A stretch of 64,000 bases of DNA. Origin: Leptospirales bacterium (GTDB lineage: Bacteria > Spirochaetota > Leptospiria > Leptospirales > Leptospiraceae). The stretch covers positions 186,001 to 250,000 of the forward strand of contig JAAFIR010000001.1 of NCBI GenBank assembly GCA_013297885.1, given 5' to 3'. The notes beneath the pieces are model-generated. The model did not search any database. It saw only the letters and a list, made by a program, of their open reading frames with translations, and was not told the origin of the DNA. A program made the translations under genes and the position numbers. Below are positions 38,677 to 48,936 of the stretch, in pieces (the first letter of the stretch is position 1; the number at the start of each line of letters is the position of its first letter).

Positions 38677-39929
38677 AAGTTTTACTCATTGGATCTGGTG
38701 GAAGAGAATCTGCTCTTGCATATAAAATCAAACAATCCAAACTTCTCACTGAACTAAAAGTTTATCCAGGGAATGCTTTCTTTTCTGATTCTGAAATTAT
38801 TCAGAAAAATTCATTTGATTTAAAAAATAAGAACAGCACAAAAGAGTTTGTTAAAGCTGAAAAATTTGATTTGGTAATTGTGGGACCAGAAGTTCCATTA
38901 GTAGATGGAATATCTGATTGGCTTGAGGAAATTTCTGTGCCTTGTTTTGGACCTTCTAAATTTTGTGCTGAAATTGAAGGCTCGAAAGATTTTGCAAAAA
39001 AATTAATGAAAGATTTTGATGTTCCAACTGCAAATTATGTAACTTTTAAAGATTTAGATTCTGCACTAAATTATACCAAATCTCATCCTCTACCAATTGT
39101 TGTAAAAGCTGATGGGCTAGCTTCTGGAAAAGGTGTTGCTGTTTGTGATTCCAAAAAAATGGCAGATGATTTTTTAAAAGAAATTTTTCTAGATAAAAAA
39201 TTTTCTGAAAACCCAAAAGTTGTAGTTGAAGAATTTTTAGAAGGTGAAGAAGCTTCTATTTTTGCAATTTCAGATGGTGAAAAATTTTTAATGCTTCCTG
39301 CTCTTCAAGATCATAAGCGTGCTTATGATAATGACTTAGGTCCAAACACTGGTGGAATGGGTGCTTATTGCCCTGCTCCAATTGTAACCAAAAAAGTAAC
39401 AGAGCAAGTGAGAGTTGAAATTTTTGAAAAAATGATTTCTGGGCTTAAAAAAATTGGAAAACCTTACAAGGGACTTTTGTATGCAGGTTTAATGATAGAA
39501 AATGAATATGCAAAAGTTGTTGAGTTTAACTGCAGATTTGGTGATCCAGAAACTCAAAGTTTGATGTTACTTATTGAAGATGATTTACTCGAAATTTTGT
39601 TCCAAGCATCAATTGGAAAGTTAGAAAAAACAAATATTCAAATTTCAAACAAACATTCATCAGTTGTAGTTCTTTGTTCAGTAGGTTATCCAAACGAGTT
39701 TAAAAAAGATATTCCAATTGAATTAAATTCTTCCTCAGAAATTCAAATTTTTCATTCTGGAACAAAAAAAATAAATGGAAAAATTTTATCTGATGGTGGT
39801 AGAATTTTAGGTATTGCTTCTGTAGGAAATTCTTTAATAGAATCTCTTGAGAAATCATATAAGTTTTTAAATAACACTCAATTAGAAAATACTTTTTATA
39901 GAAAAGATATAGGGAAAAAGGCTTTGTAA
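38673..39929 (+). CDS. purD: Phosphoribosylamine-glycine ligase
   Basis: 418 residues. ATP-grasp enzyme making GAR in purine synthesis. Motifs: [57 protein letters not shown]. Overlaps valS and the downstream hypothetical gene by a few bases. purL lies about 18 kb away, so purine genes are scattered. Confidence 0.97.
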   Translation: MKVLLIGSGGRESALAYKIKQSKLLTELKVYPGNAFFSDSEIIQKNSFDLKNKNSTKEFVKAEKFDLVIVGPEVPLVDGISDWLEEISVPCFGPSKFCAEIEGSKDFAKKLMKDFDVPTANYVTFKDLDSALNYTKSHPLPIVVKADGLASGKGVAVCDSKKMADDFLKEIFLDKKFSENPKVVVEEFLEGEEASIFAISDGEKFLMLPALQDHKRAYDNDLGPNTGGMGAYCPAPIVTKKVTEQVRVEIFEKMISGLKKIGKPYKGLLYAGLMIENEYAKVVEFNCRFGDPETQSLMLLIEDDLLEILFQASIGKLEKTNIQISNKHSSVVVLCSVGYPNEFKKDIPIELNSSSEIQIFHSGTKKINGKILSDGGRILGIASVGNSLIESLEKSYKFLNNTQLENTFYRKDIGKKAL

Positions 39930-40774
39930 TGCCATTTTTTATTTCTTCAAATCTTGAAATTCTTGAAGAGAAAAAAATTTTTGAATTCCAAAAAAAATTT
40001 GGAATTATACTTTCAAAAAAACAAAACTCAAAACAAAGATTTACAATTATTCAAAATTCTTTAAAAAATAAAATGAACTTTGTAGAAATTTTTTCAAAAT
40101 TTAATAAAGATGAAGTTTTATCATTTGTATTTTTAATTTCTCAGTTTGGTGATGTAAGTTCAGAAGAAATTCCAATTGAATATTCCTACTTCAAATCCAA
40201 TCCATTTGTTTTAGAATGGAAAGAAAAACATTTTACTATTCCATTTGAAATTTTTGAATACTTAGCACATGAAAAAATTTTTAAAGAACAAAATTATTTG
40301 TTTTCCTTAATTTCTTATTTGCCTATTAAAGAAAAAAAATCTTGGATGAAATGGCTTAATATTATTTCTGAAGGTGAATCTGAAAAAGAGATGAACTTGG
40401 AAATATACAACCAATGCAGAATTTTACAAAAACAATTTGAAGGTAAATCCTATTTAACTGAGGAAGAATTTTCTATTGAAAAACTTTGGATACAAGGTTC
40501 AAATCAATATTTAGATTGGTATTATAAAGGAATTAGTAATTTTTATTATTCATTACAAGAGCTTTCGAAAATTGAAAAAGATCCATTTTTTTATCGCATA
40601 ATTCAGGAAATTAAATCAGGAAAATTCATCTTAAAAAAAAATAAAGTTAACTTTGGTGAGAAAGATTCTTTTAAACTTGTCAGTACTGTCGAAGGAAAAA
40701 CAGTTCAATTTCGAGAAAAACTTTTTTTTTGGGAAGAAAGAAATTCTAATGGAAGCTTATTTCAATCTTCTTGA
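39929..40774 (+). CDS. Conserved hypothetical protein, translationally coupled to purD
   Basis: 281 residues, soluble, no signal peptide or TM. Aromatic- and Lys/Glu-rich, mainly helical in the middle (about 95-215, with KKSWMKWLNIISEGESEKEM). The C-terminal third seems beta-rich (KVNFGEKDSFKLVSTVEGKTVQF). No family recognised. TAATG coupling with purD and an 84-bp gap to the next gene suggest the same transcript. Confidence 0.65.
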   Translation: MPFFISSNLEILEEKKIFEFQKKFGIILSKKQNSKQRFTIIQNSLKNKMNFVEIFSKFNKDEVLSFVFLISQFGDVSSEEIPIEYSYFKSNPFVLEWKEKHFTIPFEIFEYLAHEKIFKEQNYLFSLISYLPIKEKKSWMKWLNIISEGESEKEMNLEIYNQCRILQKQFEGKSYLTEEEFSIEKLWIQGSNQYLDWYYKGISNFYYSLQELSKIEKDPFFYRIIQEIKSGKFILKKNKVNFGEKDSFKLVSTVEGKTVQFREKLFFWEERNSNGSLFQSS

Positions 40775-40858
40775 ATTTAGTAAAAAAAATCTAATTGTTT
40801 CAAAAAATAAATTTAAAAAAAATCAATTCATAAGTTTAATGTTTGTAAGGGTAATTAA

Positions 40859-42133
40859 ATGACAGAAAAAATAGCACTTGGTGTAAATCCTATTAGCAAT
40901 AAACCATTTACAGTGATGATTGCAGATGATTCTAATGTGGAAAGGGCATTATTAAAAAGATTTTTATTATCTGAACAATTCGAAATTACACATGAATCTG
41001 GAGATGGAGAAGATTTGATTTATTATCTGACTACATCTTTAACTAAACCTGACATAATATGTGTTGATTTAAATATGCCAAAAAAAAATGGACTTCAAGT
41101 AATTCAAGAAGTGAAAAAAAATTATCCTGATATAAAAACAATTGTAATTTCTTCTTTAAATGACAAACCAATCATTCAAGCATTAACCCAGCTTAAAGTA
41201 AATGCTTACATAATGAAACCTTATAACAGAAATCAAGTATTGGAAAAATTTGCAGGCCTTGTTGGAAAAAACTTGAATGAAAAAAGCCCTGAAGCAAAAA
41301 AAATTAATTTGAATGATTTAAATGTTCCACCAATGGGTGCTGTAGCTATGAAAGTTATTACTTTTGATACTTCCAATCCAACAGGTGGAAGTGAAGAACT
41401 TGAAAAAATTATCAGCCCCGACAAATCTATTACTGCTGATATAATGAAAATTTCTAACTCAGCTTATTATGGTAGAGCAGGTTCTGTAAAAACTCTTAAA
41501 GACGCTATAACTTTACTTGGTGTTAAAACTGTAAAAAATTTAATTATTTTACAATCAAATAAAAAATATTCTCAAACTTTAAATAAACCAATTTATATTG
41601 AATTCCTTCAGAAATTTCCAATTTTAATGGCTTTAATTTCTTCTGACTTAGTAACTCCATTAAATTTAAAAAAAATTAAAGAAGAAGTTTTTTTAGCTTC
41701 ACTTTTAAGAACAGTTGGTATGACAATTCTTGGAATTAATTTTTCAGAATCGTATTTTGAAATCTTAGAAGCATCACTTAAAGATGAGAGATTACTTCTT
41801 GAACATGAAATGAATAAATATTCTGTAAATCATGTTCAAGCTGGTGTAAGGGTTTTTAAATTATGGAATATGCCTCAATCTTTACAAGACTCAGTTTCAA
41901 AACAAAATTTTAGTGTTAGTGATATTCCTCAACTCACTGATATTGATAGAGTATCAAGGCTAGCTGAATTTTTAGCAAAAAGAATGATGGGTTATAATTT
42001 AAAACAAGATGAAAAAAAAATTGAACAAGCATTATTTATTTATTATAAAATAAGTGATGAAATGAAGCAAGCATTTACGGGTGAATATTTTGAAATGATA
42101 CAAGATCATCCATTTTTTGAAATGCTTTCTTAA
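40859..42133 (+). CDS. Response regulator with HDOD output domain
   Basis: 424 residues. The receiver (about 18-135) has acidic pocket Asp23/Asp24, phospho-acceptor Asp70 in CVDLNMP and Lys120 in IMKPYN. A linker leads to an HDOD domain (about 155-400: SITADIMKISNSAYYGRAGSVKTLKDAITLLG in two parts, TVKNLI and later HVQAGVRVFKLWNMP). HDOD domains are catalytically dead HD-like signalling modules tied to motility, c-di-GMP and stress. No partner kinase nearby. The GTAAGG upstream of ATG gives a fair RBS. Confidence 0.92.
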   Translation: MTEKIALGVNPISNKPFTVMIADDSNVERALLKRFLLSEQFEITHESGDGEDLIYYLTTSLTKPDIICVDLNMPKKNGLQVIQEVKKNYPDIKTIVISSLNDKPIIQALTQLKVNAYIMKPYNRNQVLEKFAGLVGKNLNEKSPEAKKINLNDLNVPPMGAVAMKVITFDTSNPTGGSEELEKIISPDKSITADIMKISNSAYYGRAGSVKTLKDAITLLGVKTVKNLIILQSNKKYSQTLNKPIYIEFLQKFPILMALISSDLVTPLNLKKIKEEVFLASLLRTVGMTILGINFSESYFEILEASLKDERLLLEHEMNKYSVNHVQAGVRVFKLWNMPQSLQDSVSKQNFSVSDIPQLTDIDRVSRLAEFLAKRMMGYNLKQDEKKIEQALFIYYKISDEMKQAFTGEYFEMIQDHPFFEMLS

Positions 42134-43449
42134 AAGTCAAAACTACTTCTAAAAAAGATTTGTTTATCTTGAAATGAATATGATACAATACTCTGATTAT
42201 TTCTAGAACTAAACTGATTTAGATAATTTCTCAAACTTGACTCTTCACCAAAGTTATCTATATAAATTTTCTCTTTACCAAGAAAATCATAATTAGTATT
42301 TACTGAACCACCAAATCCAAATCTTGCTGATTCAGAATAATTGTATTCAAGGAAAATTTGGTTTCTTTTAAATCTCGAATTAGCTTGATTTTGTAAAATA
42401 CCATTTACCCCGTTACCTGTTTCATATCGAAAAAGAACAGTAAATTTTTCATAACTAAAACTTATCCAAGTATAATATGCTCTTCTACTAGCATCTGTTT
42501 CGTAGATTGGTAATTTTGATAAGTTCGCTCTATCATAACTCATTCCAGTAAAAAACTTTCGATTCATAATCCCCAAACCAAAATTTAACCATTTACTCCA
42601 TAATAAATTTAATTCATAAGCTAAATTTTCTGATTTTTGAAAACGAAGATCTTTTTCTAGTCTAGTTAAAGGATTATTATCTGAGCGAATACAAGTAGTT
42701 ACCCCTTCTCTACATTCGTTTCCACTTGCTCCAAATAAATTTCCAGCTCTAGCAATAATATGATTTCCAAGTTTTAATTTTCCTTTAAAAAATTCAGGTT
42801 CAAAAGAAAATCTTCCAACTGCATCATAAGCTGCAGAATTAGTGTTCTGAGTTTCTCTATAACCTTCCCCATTTACTATACCAAAATGATAAGTTAATTT
42901 TTCGAACTTAAACAAAACTGATGCTCCTAGGTCAGCGGGTTGAGAAGAAAATCCAAGTGACTCTAATGGTGCTCGATCTAAATATCTCCAATTCCAATAA
43001 CCTTTCCATTGAGAATAAGTATGAGGTAATTCATGAATACCAAATACAAAAGTAATTTCTGTGTCACTAATATTAGTAACTTTTTTTATATTTGCTCTTC
43101 GTATATTAAATGTATAAGGGTTTGTTTTGTTACCTGAATCAAAACTTGTATCAGCAGAAAAGTTTGATGCTCTTAAGACTTCACCCCAAAACTCTACCGA
43201 GATTTTTTTTTCTTCCCATTCTTTGCTAATCATAAAGAGTGTCCATGGCATTGAAAACCCTGTTCGATCATCTTTTCTTGCATTACTTTTACCAGAAGAA
43301 TTTTCTCTTAACCTTACACCAAAAGCTGGGGAAATTACTGCTCCCATTTTTAATCCAAAATAAGAATCAGGTAAATCATTTTTAGCAGTTATAATTTTTT
43401 CTGAAAAAATATGATTCGAAAATAAAAAAAATAAAATTATTTTTTTCAT
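42130..43449 (-). CDS. Outer-membrane beta-barrel (porin-like) protein
   Basis: 439 residues. Signal peptide MKKIILFFLFSNHIFS, then many alternating aromatic/polar strands, Tyr/Phe/Asn rich, ending with a C-terminal Phe (RSSFDF) as in outer-membrane barrels. Sequence around residues 95-145 (RRANIKKVTNISDTEI, FGIHELPHTYSQWKG) recalls phosphate/alginate-porin-like proteins. Specificity unknown. Convergent with the HDOD regulator (4-bp overlap of the ends). Confidence 0.75.
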   Translation of the reverse strand: MKKIILFFLFSNHIFSEKIITAKNDLPDSYFGLKMGAVISPAFGVRLRENSSGKSNARKDDRTGFSMPWTLFMISKEWEEKKISVEFWGEVLRASNFSADTSFDSGNKTNPYTFNIRRANIKKVTNISDTEITFVFGIHELPHTYSQWKGYWNWRYLDRAPLESLGFSSQPADLGASVLFKFEKLTYHFGIVNGEGYRETQNTNSAAYDAVGRFSFEPEFFKGKLKLGNHIIARAGNLFGASGNECREGVTTCIRSDNNPLTRLEKDLRFQKSENLAYELNLLWSKWLNFGLGIMNRKFFTGMSYDRANLSKLPIYETDASRRAYYTWISFSYEKFTVLFRYETGNGVNGILQNQANSRFKRNQIFLEYNYSESARFGFGGSVNTNYDFLGKEKIYIDNFGEESSLRNYLNQFSSRNNQSIVSYSFQDKQIFFRSSFDF

Positions 43450-43453
43450 AAGG

Positions 43454-43867
43454 TTAATAAAAACCTTTTGAAATTAAGTGAATTAAAAAACCAATTGGAC
43501 CAAAAATTAATGTGAAGAATAATGATAATAAAGTTAATATTGGATTAATTCCAGAAATTAAAGATTCTTTCAAAATCCATATTCCCACAAATAAATCAAA
43601 TGCTAAATAATGAATCCAACCAGCTAATAAAATTCCTTTGTTTTTAAAAAGTTTAGCAATTCCATCTAAACTCATAAAACTTCCTTTTGATTTCCTAAAA
43701 TTAGTTAAAATATAAAAAAAATATAATAACGATAAAACAATAGGAATGTAAAATTTATAAGTAAAGTTTTTAATTAATTCATTAGAATAAAAAACTGAAA
43801 TCCCCAAAATTAACCATTGTAACGTTGCTATAAAATTTGCGATTTTAAACACTAAATCTATTGACAT
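43454..43867 (-). CDS. ABA4-like (DUF4281) membrane protein
   Basis: 137 residues with four TM helices. The motif LLAGWIHYLAFDLFVGIWI and the end LIFGPIGFLIHL match the ABA4-like family, known from plant neoxanthin formation but broadly present in bacteria without known activity. It lies 4 bp upstream of the porin-like gene on the same strand, so they are probably co-transcribed. Confidence 0.82.
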   Translation of the reverse strand: MSIDLVFKIANFIATLQWLILGISVFYSNELIKNFTYKFYIPIVLSLLYFFYILTNFRKSKGSFMSLDGIAKLFKNKGILLAGWIHYLAFDLFVGIWILKESLISGINPILTLLSLFFTLIFGPIGFLIHLISKGFY

Positions 43868-43925
43868 AAAATAAAACCTCTTAAACAGTAATAAGTAATT
43901 TACTACTTTTTGTAAATAATTTAAT

Positions 43926-44708
43926 ATGATAATAATTGCTCATAGAGGATATTCCGAAAAATTTCCAGAAAATACCTTGCTCTCATTTAACGAGTCTTAT
44001 AAACTAGGTGCTAAATTTGTTGAGTTTGATGTAAATTTGACTAAAGATAATTATCCTGTAATCATTCATGATGATACATTAAATCGAACAACAAAAAGTA
44101 AAGGTTTAGTTTGTTCAGCTCTTTCACATTCAGTATTAAAATTAGATGCTGGAAGTTGGAAAAATAAGAAATTTAAAGATGAAACAATACCTAGCTTAGA
44201 GCAAGTTTTAGTTTGGGCAAGTTTCAAAAAAGATTTAACCTTAAATATTGAAATCAAATCTGAATGTTATAGGTCTAGATTAAATGAAAATTCAATTGAA
44301 ATTCAATTACTTTTGCTATTAAAAAAATATAAACTAAAAGATAGAGTATTTATTTCTTCATTTAATTTCAATATTTTATTAAACCTAAGAAAAATAGATT
44401 CAAAACTCAAACTTTCGATTTTACCCTCAAAGGAAGAAATGTATTCTCCAAAGTTAAAATCATATATAACTAAAATTAATCCTTACTCGATAAATTTTTC
44501 CTTTGATGTAATTTCTAGTTTAATATATAAAAATGAAATACCTTCAAACAAACTTAAGTTTCTTCAAAATTTATATCTAGAATTAATGAAAAATAAAAAG
44601 ACAAAGATTTTTATTTACACTATTAATAACCCTAAGCAATTAAAGCTATTGGAAGCATTTTCTGTTTCAGGAATATTTACTGATTCTCCAAATTTGTTTT
44701 TAAAATGA
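43926..44708 (+). CDS. Glycerophosphodiester phosphodiesterase
   Basis: 260 residues. AHRGYSEKFPENTLLSF and VEFDVNLTKDNYPVIIHDDTLNRTT hold the catalytic His residues and the metal-binding Glu/Asp of the GDPD TIM barrel; LNIEIKSE carries the third acidic strand. No signal peptide, so probably cytoplasmic. It hydrolyses glycerophosphodiesters to glycerol-3-phosphate and alcohol. Overlaps the next lipoprotein gene by 4 bp. Confidence 0.92.
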   Translation: MIIIAHRGYSEKFPENTLLSFNESYKLGAKFVEFDVNLTKDNYPVIIHDDTLNRTTKSKGLVCSALSHSVLKLDAGSWKNKKFKDETIPSLEQVLVWASFKKDLTLNIEIKSECYRSRLNENSIEIQLLLLLKKYKLKDRVFISSFNFNILLNLRKIDSKLKLSILPSKEEMYSPKLKSYITKINPYSINFSFDVISSLIYKNEIPSNKLKFLQNLYLELMKNKKTKIFIYTINNPKQLKLLEAFSVSGIFTDSPNLFLK

Positions 44709-45547
44709 GATTATTTGTTTTGCTTTTATTTTTATATAATTGTAATAAACTTAAAGATTTTAAATATCCAGTTGAATCTTTTTTTCAATTTGAGCAAAAT
44801 AGTATTCAAAATATAAATGAGTTTTTAGAAAAAAAAAGATTATTAAGTTCTTCTAAATATTGTGAACAAGAATTTAATTTAGAAAATTTAGAAATAAGTA
44901 AAATTAACCAAGAAAAATTTCTAAATTCAAAAAATCAATTTTTAAGTATACCTTATAAATCATTCCAATTTGAAAATGAATTTGCTATAAGTTATAACTG
45001 TTGTCCAACTGAAGTTTGCAAATATTCAAAAATTTTAAATTTTGAAAATGAAAAATTAATTAGTGAAGAAAAAATAAATGGTAACTTAATTTATTTTGAT
45101 TCAAACCATTATAAAATTTTAGATGATTCAATAAGTGGTTTAATTTTTATTTTAAATAGAAAAAAGGAATTAGAATATATTTTGGATAATGTAAATATGC
45201 CAATTTATAAATTTAATTCCAATAGAAGTATAACTCTTCTTAAAGAATTTGAAATTAAATTACTTAAAAATAAAAACTCACATCCAGAAGATTCAATTTA
45301 TAAAAAATTAATAATAAAAGAAAATTCAAAAATTTACATATTAGAAGAAGATGAGAGATTTTATTTTATATTTTTTAAATCTGACGAAAAAAGTATCGAA
45401 AACATTCTATTAATTTTTGAAGACGAAGCTGAAAACTCTATAAAAAAAATTCAAGCAATACCCATTTCTTCTAAAACAGAGTTGAAAAGTATTTTAAAAG
45501 AAAAATACTTTCAATTTGGTTTTATTGAAAAATCTATTTTTGAATAA
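44705..45547 (+). CDS. Lipoprotein, function unknown
   Basis: 280 residues. The signal MRLFVLLLFLYNC ends at lipobox Cys13. Two further Cys pairs (SYNCCPTEVC) suggest an exported fold. The rest is Lys/Glu/Asn-rich and predicted beta-rich. It sits between GDPD and a cytochrome oxidase subunit III, so it may be part of an envelope operon, but no domain is recognised. Confidence 0.65.
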   Translation: MRLFVLLLFLYNCNKLKDFKYPVESFFQFEQNSIQNINEFLEKKRLLSSSKYCEQEFNLENLEISKINQEKFLNSKNQFLSIPYKSFQFENEFAISYNCCPTEVCKYSKILNFENEKLISEEKINGNLIYFDSNHYKILDDSISGLIFILNRKKELEYILDNVNMPIYKFNSNRSITLLKEFEIKLLKNKNSHPEDSIYKKLIIKENSKIYILEEDERFYFIFFKSDEKSIENILLIFEDEAENSIKKIQAIPISSKTELKSILKEKYFQFGFIEKSIFE

Positions 45548-45559
45548 GTCTAATTAAGT

Positions 45560-46192
45560 ATGAAAGAATTAATTTATTCATTAGTATCATATAGTATTGG
45601 AAAAGATTTTCCACCAGAAAATCCCAACAATGATCCACAAAAATTAGGAATTACTGGGATTTTAGTAACTATTTTATCATTATCAGTTTTATTTATAACT
45701 AGTTTAATTGGGTTTTTCTGGGTAAAGTCAACTGCTATTTCTAAAGGGACATGGATACCAGTTGGTATTCCAAAAATTCCCCTAGAATTATATATCAGCA
45801 CAATTTTAATTTTAATTTCAAGTATTAGTTTTCATCTGTCTTTAAAATTTTTCCAAGAAAAAAAAATACAATTTTATAAAAACTTTTTTTTTGTAACATA
45901 TATCCTTGGATTTTTATTTTTAATATTTCAAATCTTGTCTTGGAAAGTGATGTATGAAAATAACTTAACGCCAACTACACCAAATTTGTTTTCATTTATA
46001 TTTTATTTTCTAACTTGTTTACATGGACTACATGTATTATTTGGAATTATTCCTATGACAAAAATTTTAAAAAAAGTTTTAAACAAAGATGAAAGTAACA
46101 TTCAAGGAAATAGATTAATTATCACTGCTATCTATTGGCATTTTTTAGATGGGGTTTGGTTAGTTCTTTTTTCGGTATTATATTTTTATTAA
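45560..46192 (+). CDS. Cytochrome c oxidase subunit III-like protein
   Basis: 210 residues with five or six TM helices. The motifs LTCLHGLHVLFGI and YWHFLDGVWLVLFSVLY match haem-copper oxidase subunit III. No subunit I, II or assembly genes are next to it, which is unusual. AAGTATG start without a strong RBS; possibly coupled to the lipoprotein gene 13 bp upstream. Confidence 0.88.
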   Translation: MKELIYSLVSYSIGKDFPPENPNNDPQKLGITGILVTILSLSVLFITSLIGFFWVKSTAISKGTWIPVGIPKIPLELYISTILILISSISFHLSLKFFQEKKIQFYKNFFFVTYILGFLFLIFQILSWKVMYENNLTPTTPNLFSFIFYFLTCLHGLHVLFGIIPMTKILKKVLNKDESNIQGNRLIITAIYWHFLDGVWLVLFSVLYFY

Positions 46193-46258
46193 TTTAATAT
46201 ATCAAAAATAATTATAGTAAATTTCTAAACATGATTAATTTGTAATTCATTTAAAACG

Positions 46259-46292
46259 ACTTGCTCAGTTAAAAAAAATCGATCAAGCAAGT
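46259..46292. terminator. Bidirectional terminator-like hairpin
   Basis: ACTTGCT and AGCAAGT arms around an A-rich 20-nt loop, between the convergent oxidase III gene and the LolC/E-like gene. A T-run (CGTTTTAAA) follows on the minus strand; on the plus strand TAAAATG. Confidence 0.5.
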
Positions 46293-46304
46293 TAAAATGA
46301 AGTT

Positions 46305-47618
46305 TTAATCATTTTTCATTGTTTCAACAGGATCTAAATTTGCAGCCCATCTTGCTGGAAAATAACCTGCAAGACCAGAAAGTATTGTTGCTGCTGTAGT
46401 TACCATAAATATAAATGAAACATCTATTTCTACCGGGAGTTTATCAAAATAATAAATATCTTTTGGGATCAAAACTTTGTTTGTAATTTTTTCAATTACT
46501 CCAATGATTGATTCTAAGTTTATAGCATAATATATTCCAACAATACCTCCTATTAATGATGATAGAACACCGATTATCATTGAGTTTAAAGTGAAAATAA
46601 GTAAAATACTTGAAGAAGAAAGTCCAAGAGCTTTTAGGGTACCTATAGATTTTCTTTTTGAACGAACTAGGGAATATACTGTTGCAACCATTCCAAGTGC
46701 TGCTAAAATGATAAACAAAAATACAATTGTAGAAATAATTGTTTTTTCCATTCTAAGTGCACCAAGAAAATTTTGTTGTTCTTCAGCAACTGTTTTAACT
46801 GTAAATCTCAGTTTGGAATTTGAAACTTCATTCATTTCATCAGAATAAATTACTTCAATAAGTCTTTTTTTTATCATTTGTAAATCATCTAAAGAAGTAA
46901 CTTTAACAGTTATTTGATTTACAGCATCTTTCATTTTAAAAAATTTTTGAGCAGTTGGTAAAGACATAAAAATGTATTTTGAATCGAATTGATAATATCC
47001 AGTTTTAAAAAAACCTGTAACATTAAATTGATTTATATTTAATTCAACACCTCTAGAGACATTAAAACTTCCACTTGGAACAGCAAGCGTTTGGCTACTT
47101 CCTAAATCATAATTGTAGACTGAAGCCATTTCTTTACCAATCACAACAGAATTATTAGTTGTTATATTTCTTATTTCCTCTCGATCAAAATGTTCTAGTC
47201 TTGGAAAATTTGGAATTGAATTGGAAATTAAATCATCAATATTTTTTACAGGTACCGCTCGAATCAAAATCGGGACAAAATTATTATTATGTTGAAGAAG
47301 ACCATGAGAAGTAATATTACCCTGCATAGAAACTAGTTTTTCTTTTAGAATAATATCTTTAAAAAATACTTCAACCATCTTATCATAATTTTTAATTTCG
47401 CCACTGCCTGAATTTGCTTCGATAGTAATATGAGGACCACCACTTGACAAAGATTCTTTAACTTGTTTTTGAAATCCATTAAAAATGGAAAGAACAACAA
47501 TTAACAAAGAAACTCCAACACACATTACAATAAAAGAAAGTCTGGATTTTAATGATAATAAACCAAACACTCTTGAGCCTCTGATATAACGAAAAGTAAT
47601 TAAAGAAATAATATTCAT
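46305..47618 (-). CDS. Lipoprotein-releasing ABC transporter permease, LolC/LolE family
   Basis: 437 residues. One N-terminal TM (about 25-48) after [20 protein letters not shown], a large MacB-type periplasmic domain (about 50-270), then three TM helices with a FtsX-like core ([19 protein letters not shown]). In known systems LolCDE extracts lipoproteins for transport to the outer membrane. The LolD ATPase is not adjacent. A lipoprotein-rich organism would need such a system. Confidence 0.88.
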   Translation of the reverse strand: MNIISLITFRYIRGSRVFGLLSLKSRLSFIVMCVGVSLLIVVLSIFNGFQKQVKESLSSGGPHITIEANSGSGEIKNYDKMVEVFFKDIILKEKLVSMQGNITSHGLLQHNNNFVPILIRAVPVKNIDDLISNSIPNFPRLEHFDREEIRNITTNNSVVIGKEMASVYNYDLGSSQTLAVPSGSFNVSRGVELNINQFNVTGFFKTGYYQFDSKYIFMSLPTAQKFFKMKDAVNQITVKVTSLDDLQMIKKRLIEVIYSDEMNEVSNSKLRFTVKTVAEEQQNFLGALRMEKTIISTIVFLFIILAALGMVATVYSLVRSKRKSIGTLKALGLSSSSILLIFTLNSMIIGVLSSLIGGIVGIYYAINLESIIGVIEKITNKVLIPKDIYYFDKLPVEIDVSFIFMVTTAATILSGLAGYFPARWAANLDPVETMKND

Positions 47619-47923
47619 ACTTAACTGACAAGTTTCTTGAATATTAAAATTTGTCTATTTACTAAAAAAATGATAAATATATTCAGAAAACAAAAATCAA
47701 ATGATTAAAAAACTTATTAGAAAATTATTTTTAAAATTTTTAAGAATTATAAATATAGATTCTGAAAATTTGAACTCCTGAAAGATTCAAATTAAAATTA
47801 ATCTCAATCAATTAATATTTAGTCATTCATGTATTTGTAGATGAATAGAGAAAATGAGAAAAAGAATAATTCTTGATTAAAATAAAACAAATCATACATT
47901 GCCTACTATAAAAGGAGAATTTG
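47619..47923. other. Intergenic region before OmpA-like lipoprotein
   Basis: About 305 bp, A/T-rich. Contains an 8-bp inverted repeat (47767-47793) and a possible promoter at 47873-47900. Nothing else supported. Confidence 0.6.
47873..47900 (+). promoter_or_regulatory. Candidate promoter of OmpA-like lipoprotein gene
   Basis: TTGATT (47873-47878), 16 bp, TACATT (47895-47900), followed by AAAGGAG and the ATG at 47924, implying a short leader. Confidence 0.35.
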
Positions 47924-48643
47924 ATGAAAAAAATTTCATTAATTTTAATTGCAAGTTTAGTTTTTACTTCTTGTGAAACAATGTCCAAAGTAGGGAAAAA
48001 TACTTTATATGGTGGTTTGATTGGTTGTGCAACTGGTCTTTTAGCTGGTGCAGCTTATGATGAGTTTTTAAAAAAACAAGCAGCTGGAAGTAAAGATTTA
48101 AAAAGTGATTTAGTTGGTGCTTTTAAAAAGAAAAAAGCTAACAATAAAGGAAAAGTTGTTGGTTTAGCAACTGGTTGTGCTGTTGGTCTTGGAGTTGGAT
48201 TGTATTTTGATTTAATGAAAGATGATATTAAAGAAGATTTAGAAAAGAAAAAAATTGGTGTAACAGAAGAGAAGCAAGGCACTGATATAGAAGCTTTAAA
48301 GCTAAGTCTTGGAGAAAGAGCTGTCAAGTTTAATCCAGGAGATGCAACAATTCCTGATAGCGGCAAATCAGCATTAAACGCAATAGCAGAATCTATGAAA
48401 GCATACCCTGATACTAAACTTTATATTACAGGTCACACAGATTCAACTGGAAATGCTGGAGCAAATCAAAAACTTTCTGAAGAAAGAGCTGTTGCTGTAA
48501 AAAATTACTTAACTACAACTTCTGGTCTTCCATCAAGCCAAATTGATGAAGCAAAAGGTTTAGGTTCAACTGTTCGTCCAGCAGGAGCTGGTGCATCTGA
48601 CCCAGCAAACAGAAGAGTGGAAATGAAAATTACTGCAAATTAA
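47924..48643 (+). CDS. OmpA-family lipoprotein (Loa22-like)
   Basis: 239 residues from the ATG at 47924 (AAAGGAG 8 bp upstream; a TTG one codon earlier is less likely). Signal MKKISLILIASLVFTSC with Cys17. Glycine-zipper-like segments follow (LYGGLIGCATGLLAGAAYD and GLATGCAVGLGVGLYFD). A peptidoglycan-binding OmpA domain (about 130-239) includes LYITGHTDSTGN and RVEMKIT. It should tether the outer membrane to peptidoglycan. Such lipoproteins are highly expressed in Leptospira. Confidence 0.92.
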   Translation: MKKISLILIASLVFTSCETMSKVGKNTLYGGLIGCATGLLAGAAYDEFLKKQAAGSKDLKSDLVGAFKKKKANNKGKVVGLATGCAVGLGVGLYFDLMKDDIKEDLEKKKIGVTEEKQGTDIEALKLSLGERAVKFNPGDATIPDSGKSALNAIAESMKAYPDTKLYITGHTDSTGNAGANQKLSEERAVAVKNYLTTTSGLPSSQIDEAKGLGSTVRPAGAGASDPANRRVEMKITAN

Positions 48644-48659
48644 TTTTTTTTATTTTAAT

Positions 48660-48801
48660 GGCGATGTCTTGGTTAGAAAATGAATTACAAAATTTGGAAA
48701 ATATTTTTTTTGTAATTTCTAACCAAGACCCGAGCTACAAAATGGTTCCGTCACTGCCTTTCAGGCTGTGACCCGCAGGCGGCATTTTGTATCTCTATCG
48801 C
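48660..48801 (-). repeat. Modular palindromic element, copy 6
   Basis: Minus-strand reading: GCGAT-AGAGAT, stem ACAAAATGCC/GGAACCATTTTGT enclosing a variable apical hairpin, AGCTCG, then a long second stem (GTCTTGGTTAGAAA and its complement) closed by ATCGCC. Linker bases pair GA/TC. The outer GCGAT/ATCGC pairing is intact. Confidence 0.88.
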
Positions 48802-48936
48802 AGTTGTTTTGAAAGATTTCACTCTAAAACTGCATAAAAAGAACTCGTTTTTAATTAGTGATGAATTATAAATGTGGAATTCACTTCCCTGATGCAATTC
48901 ATCATTCACAATTCTTGAGCCTCACTCAAGAGAACG

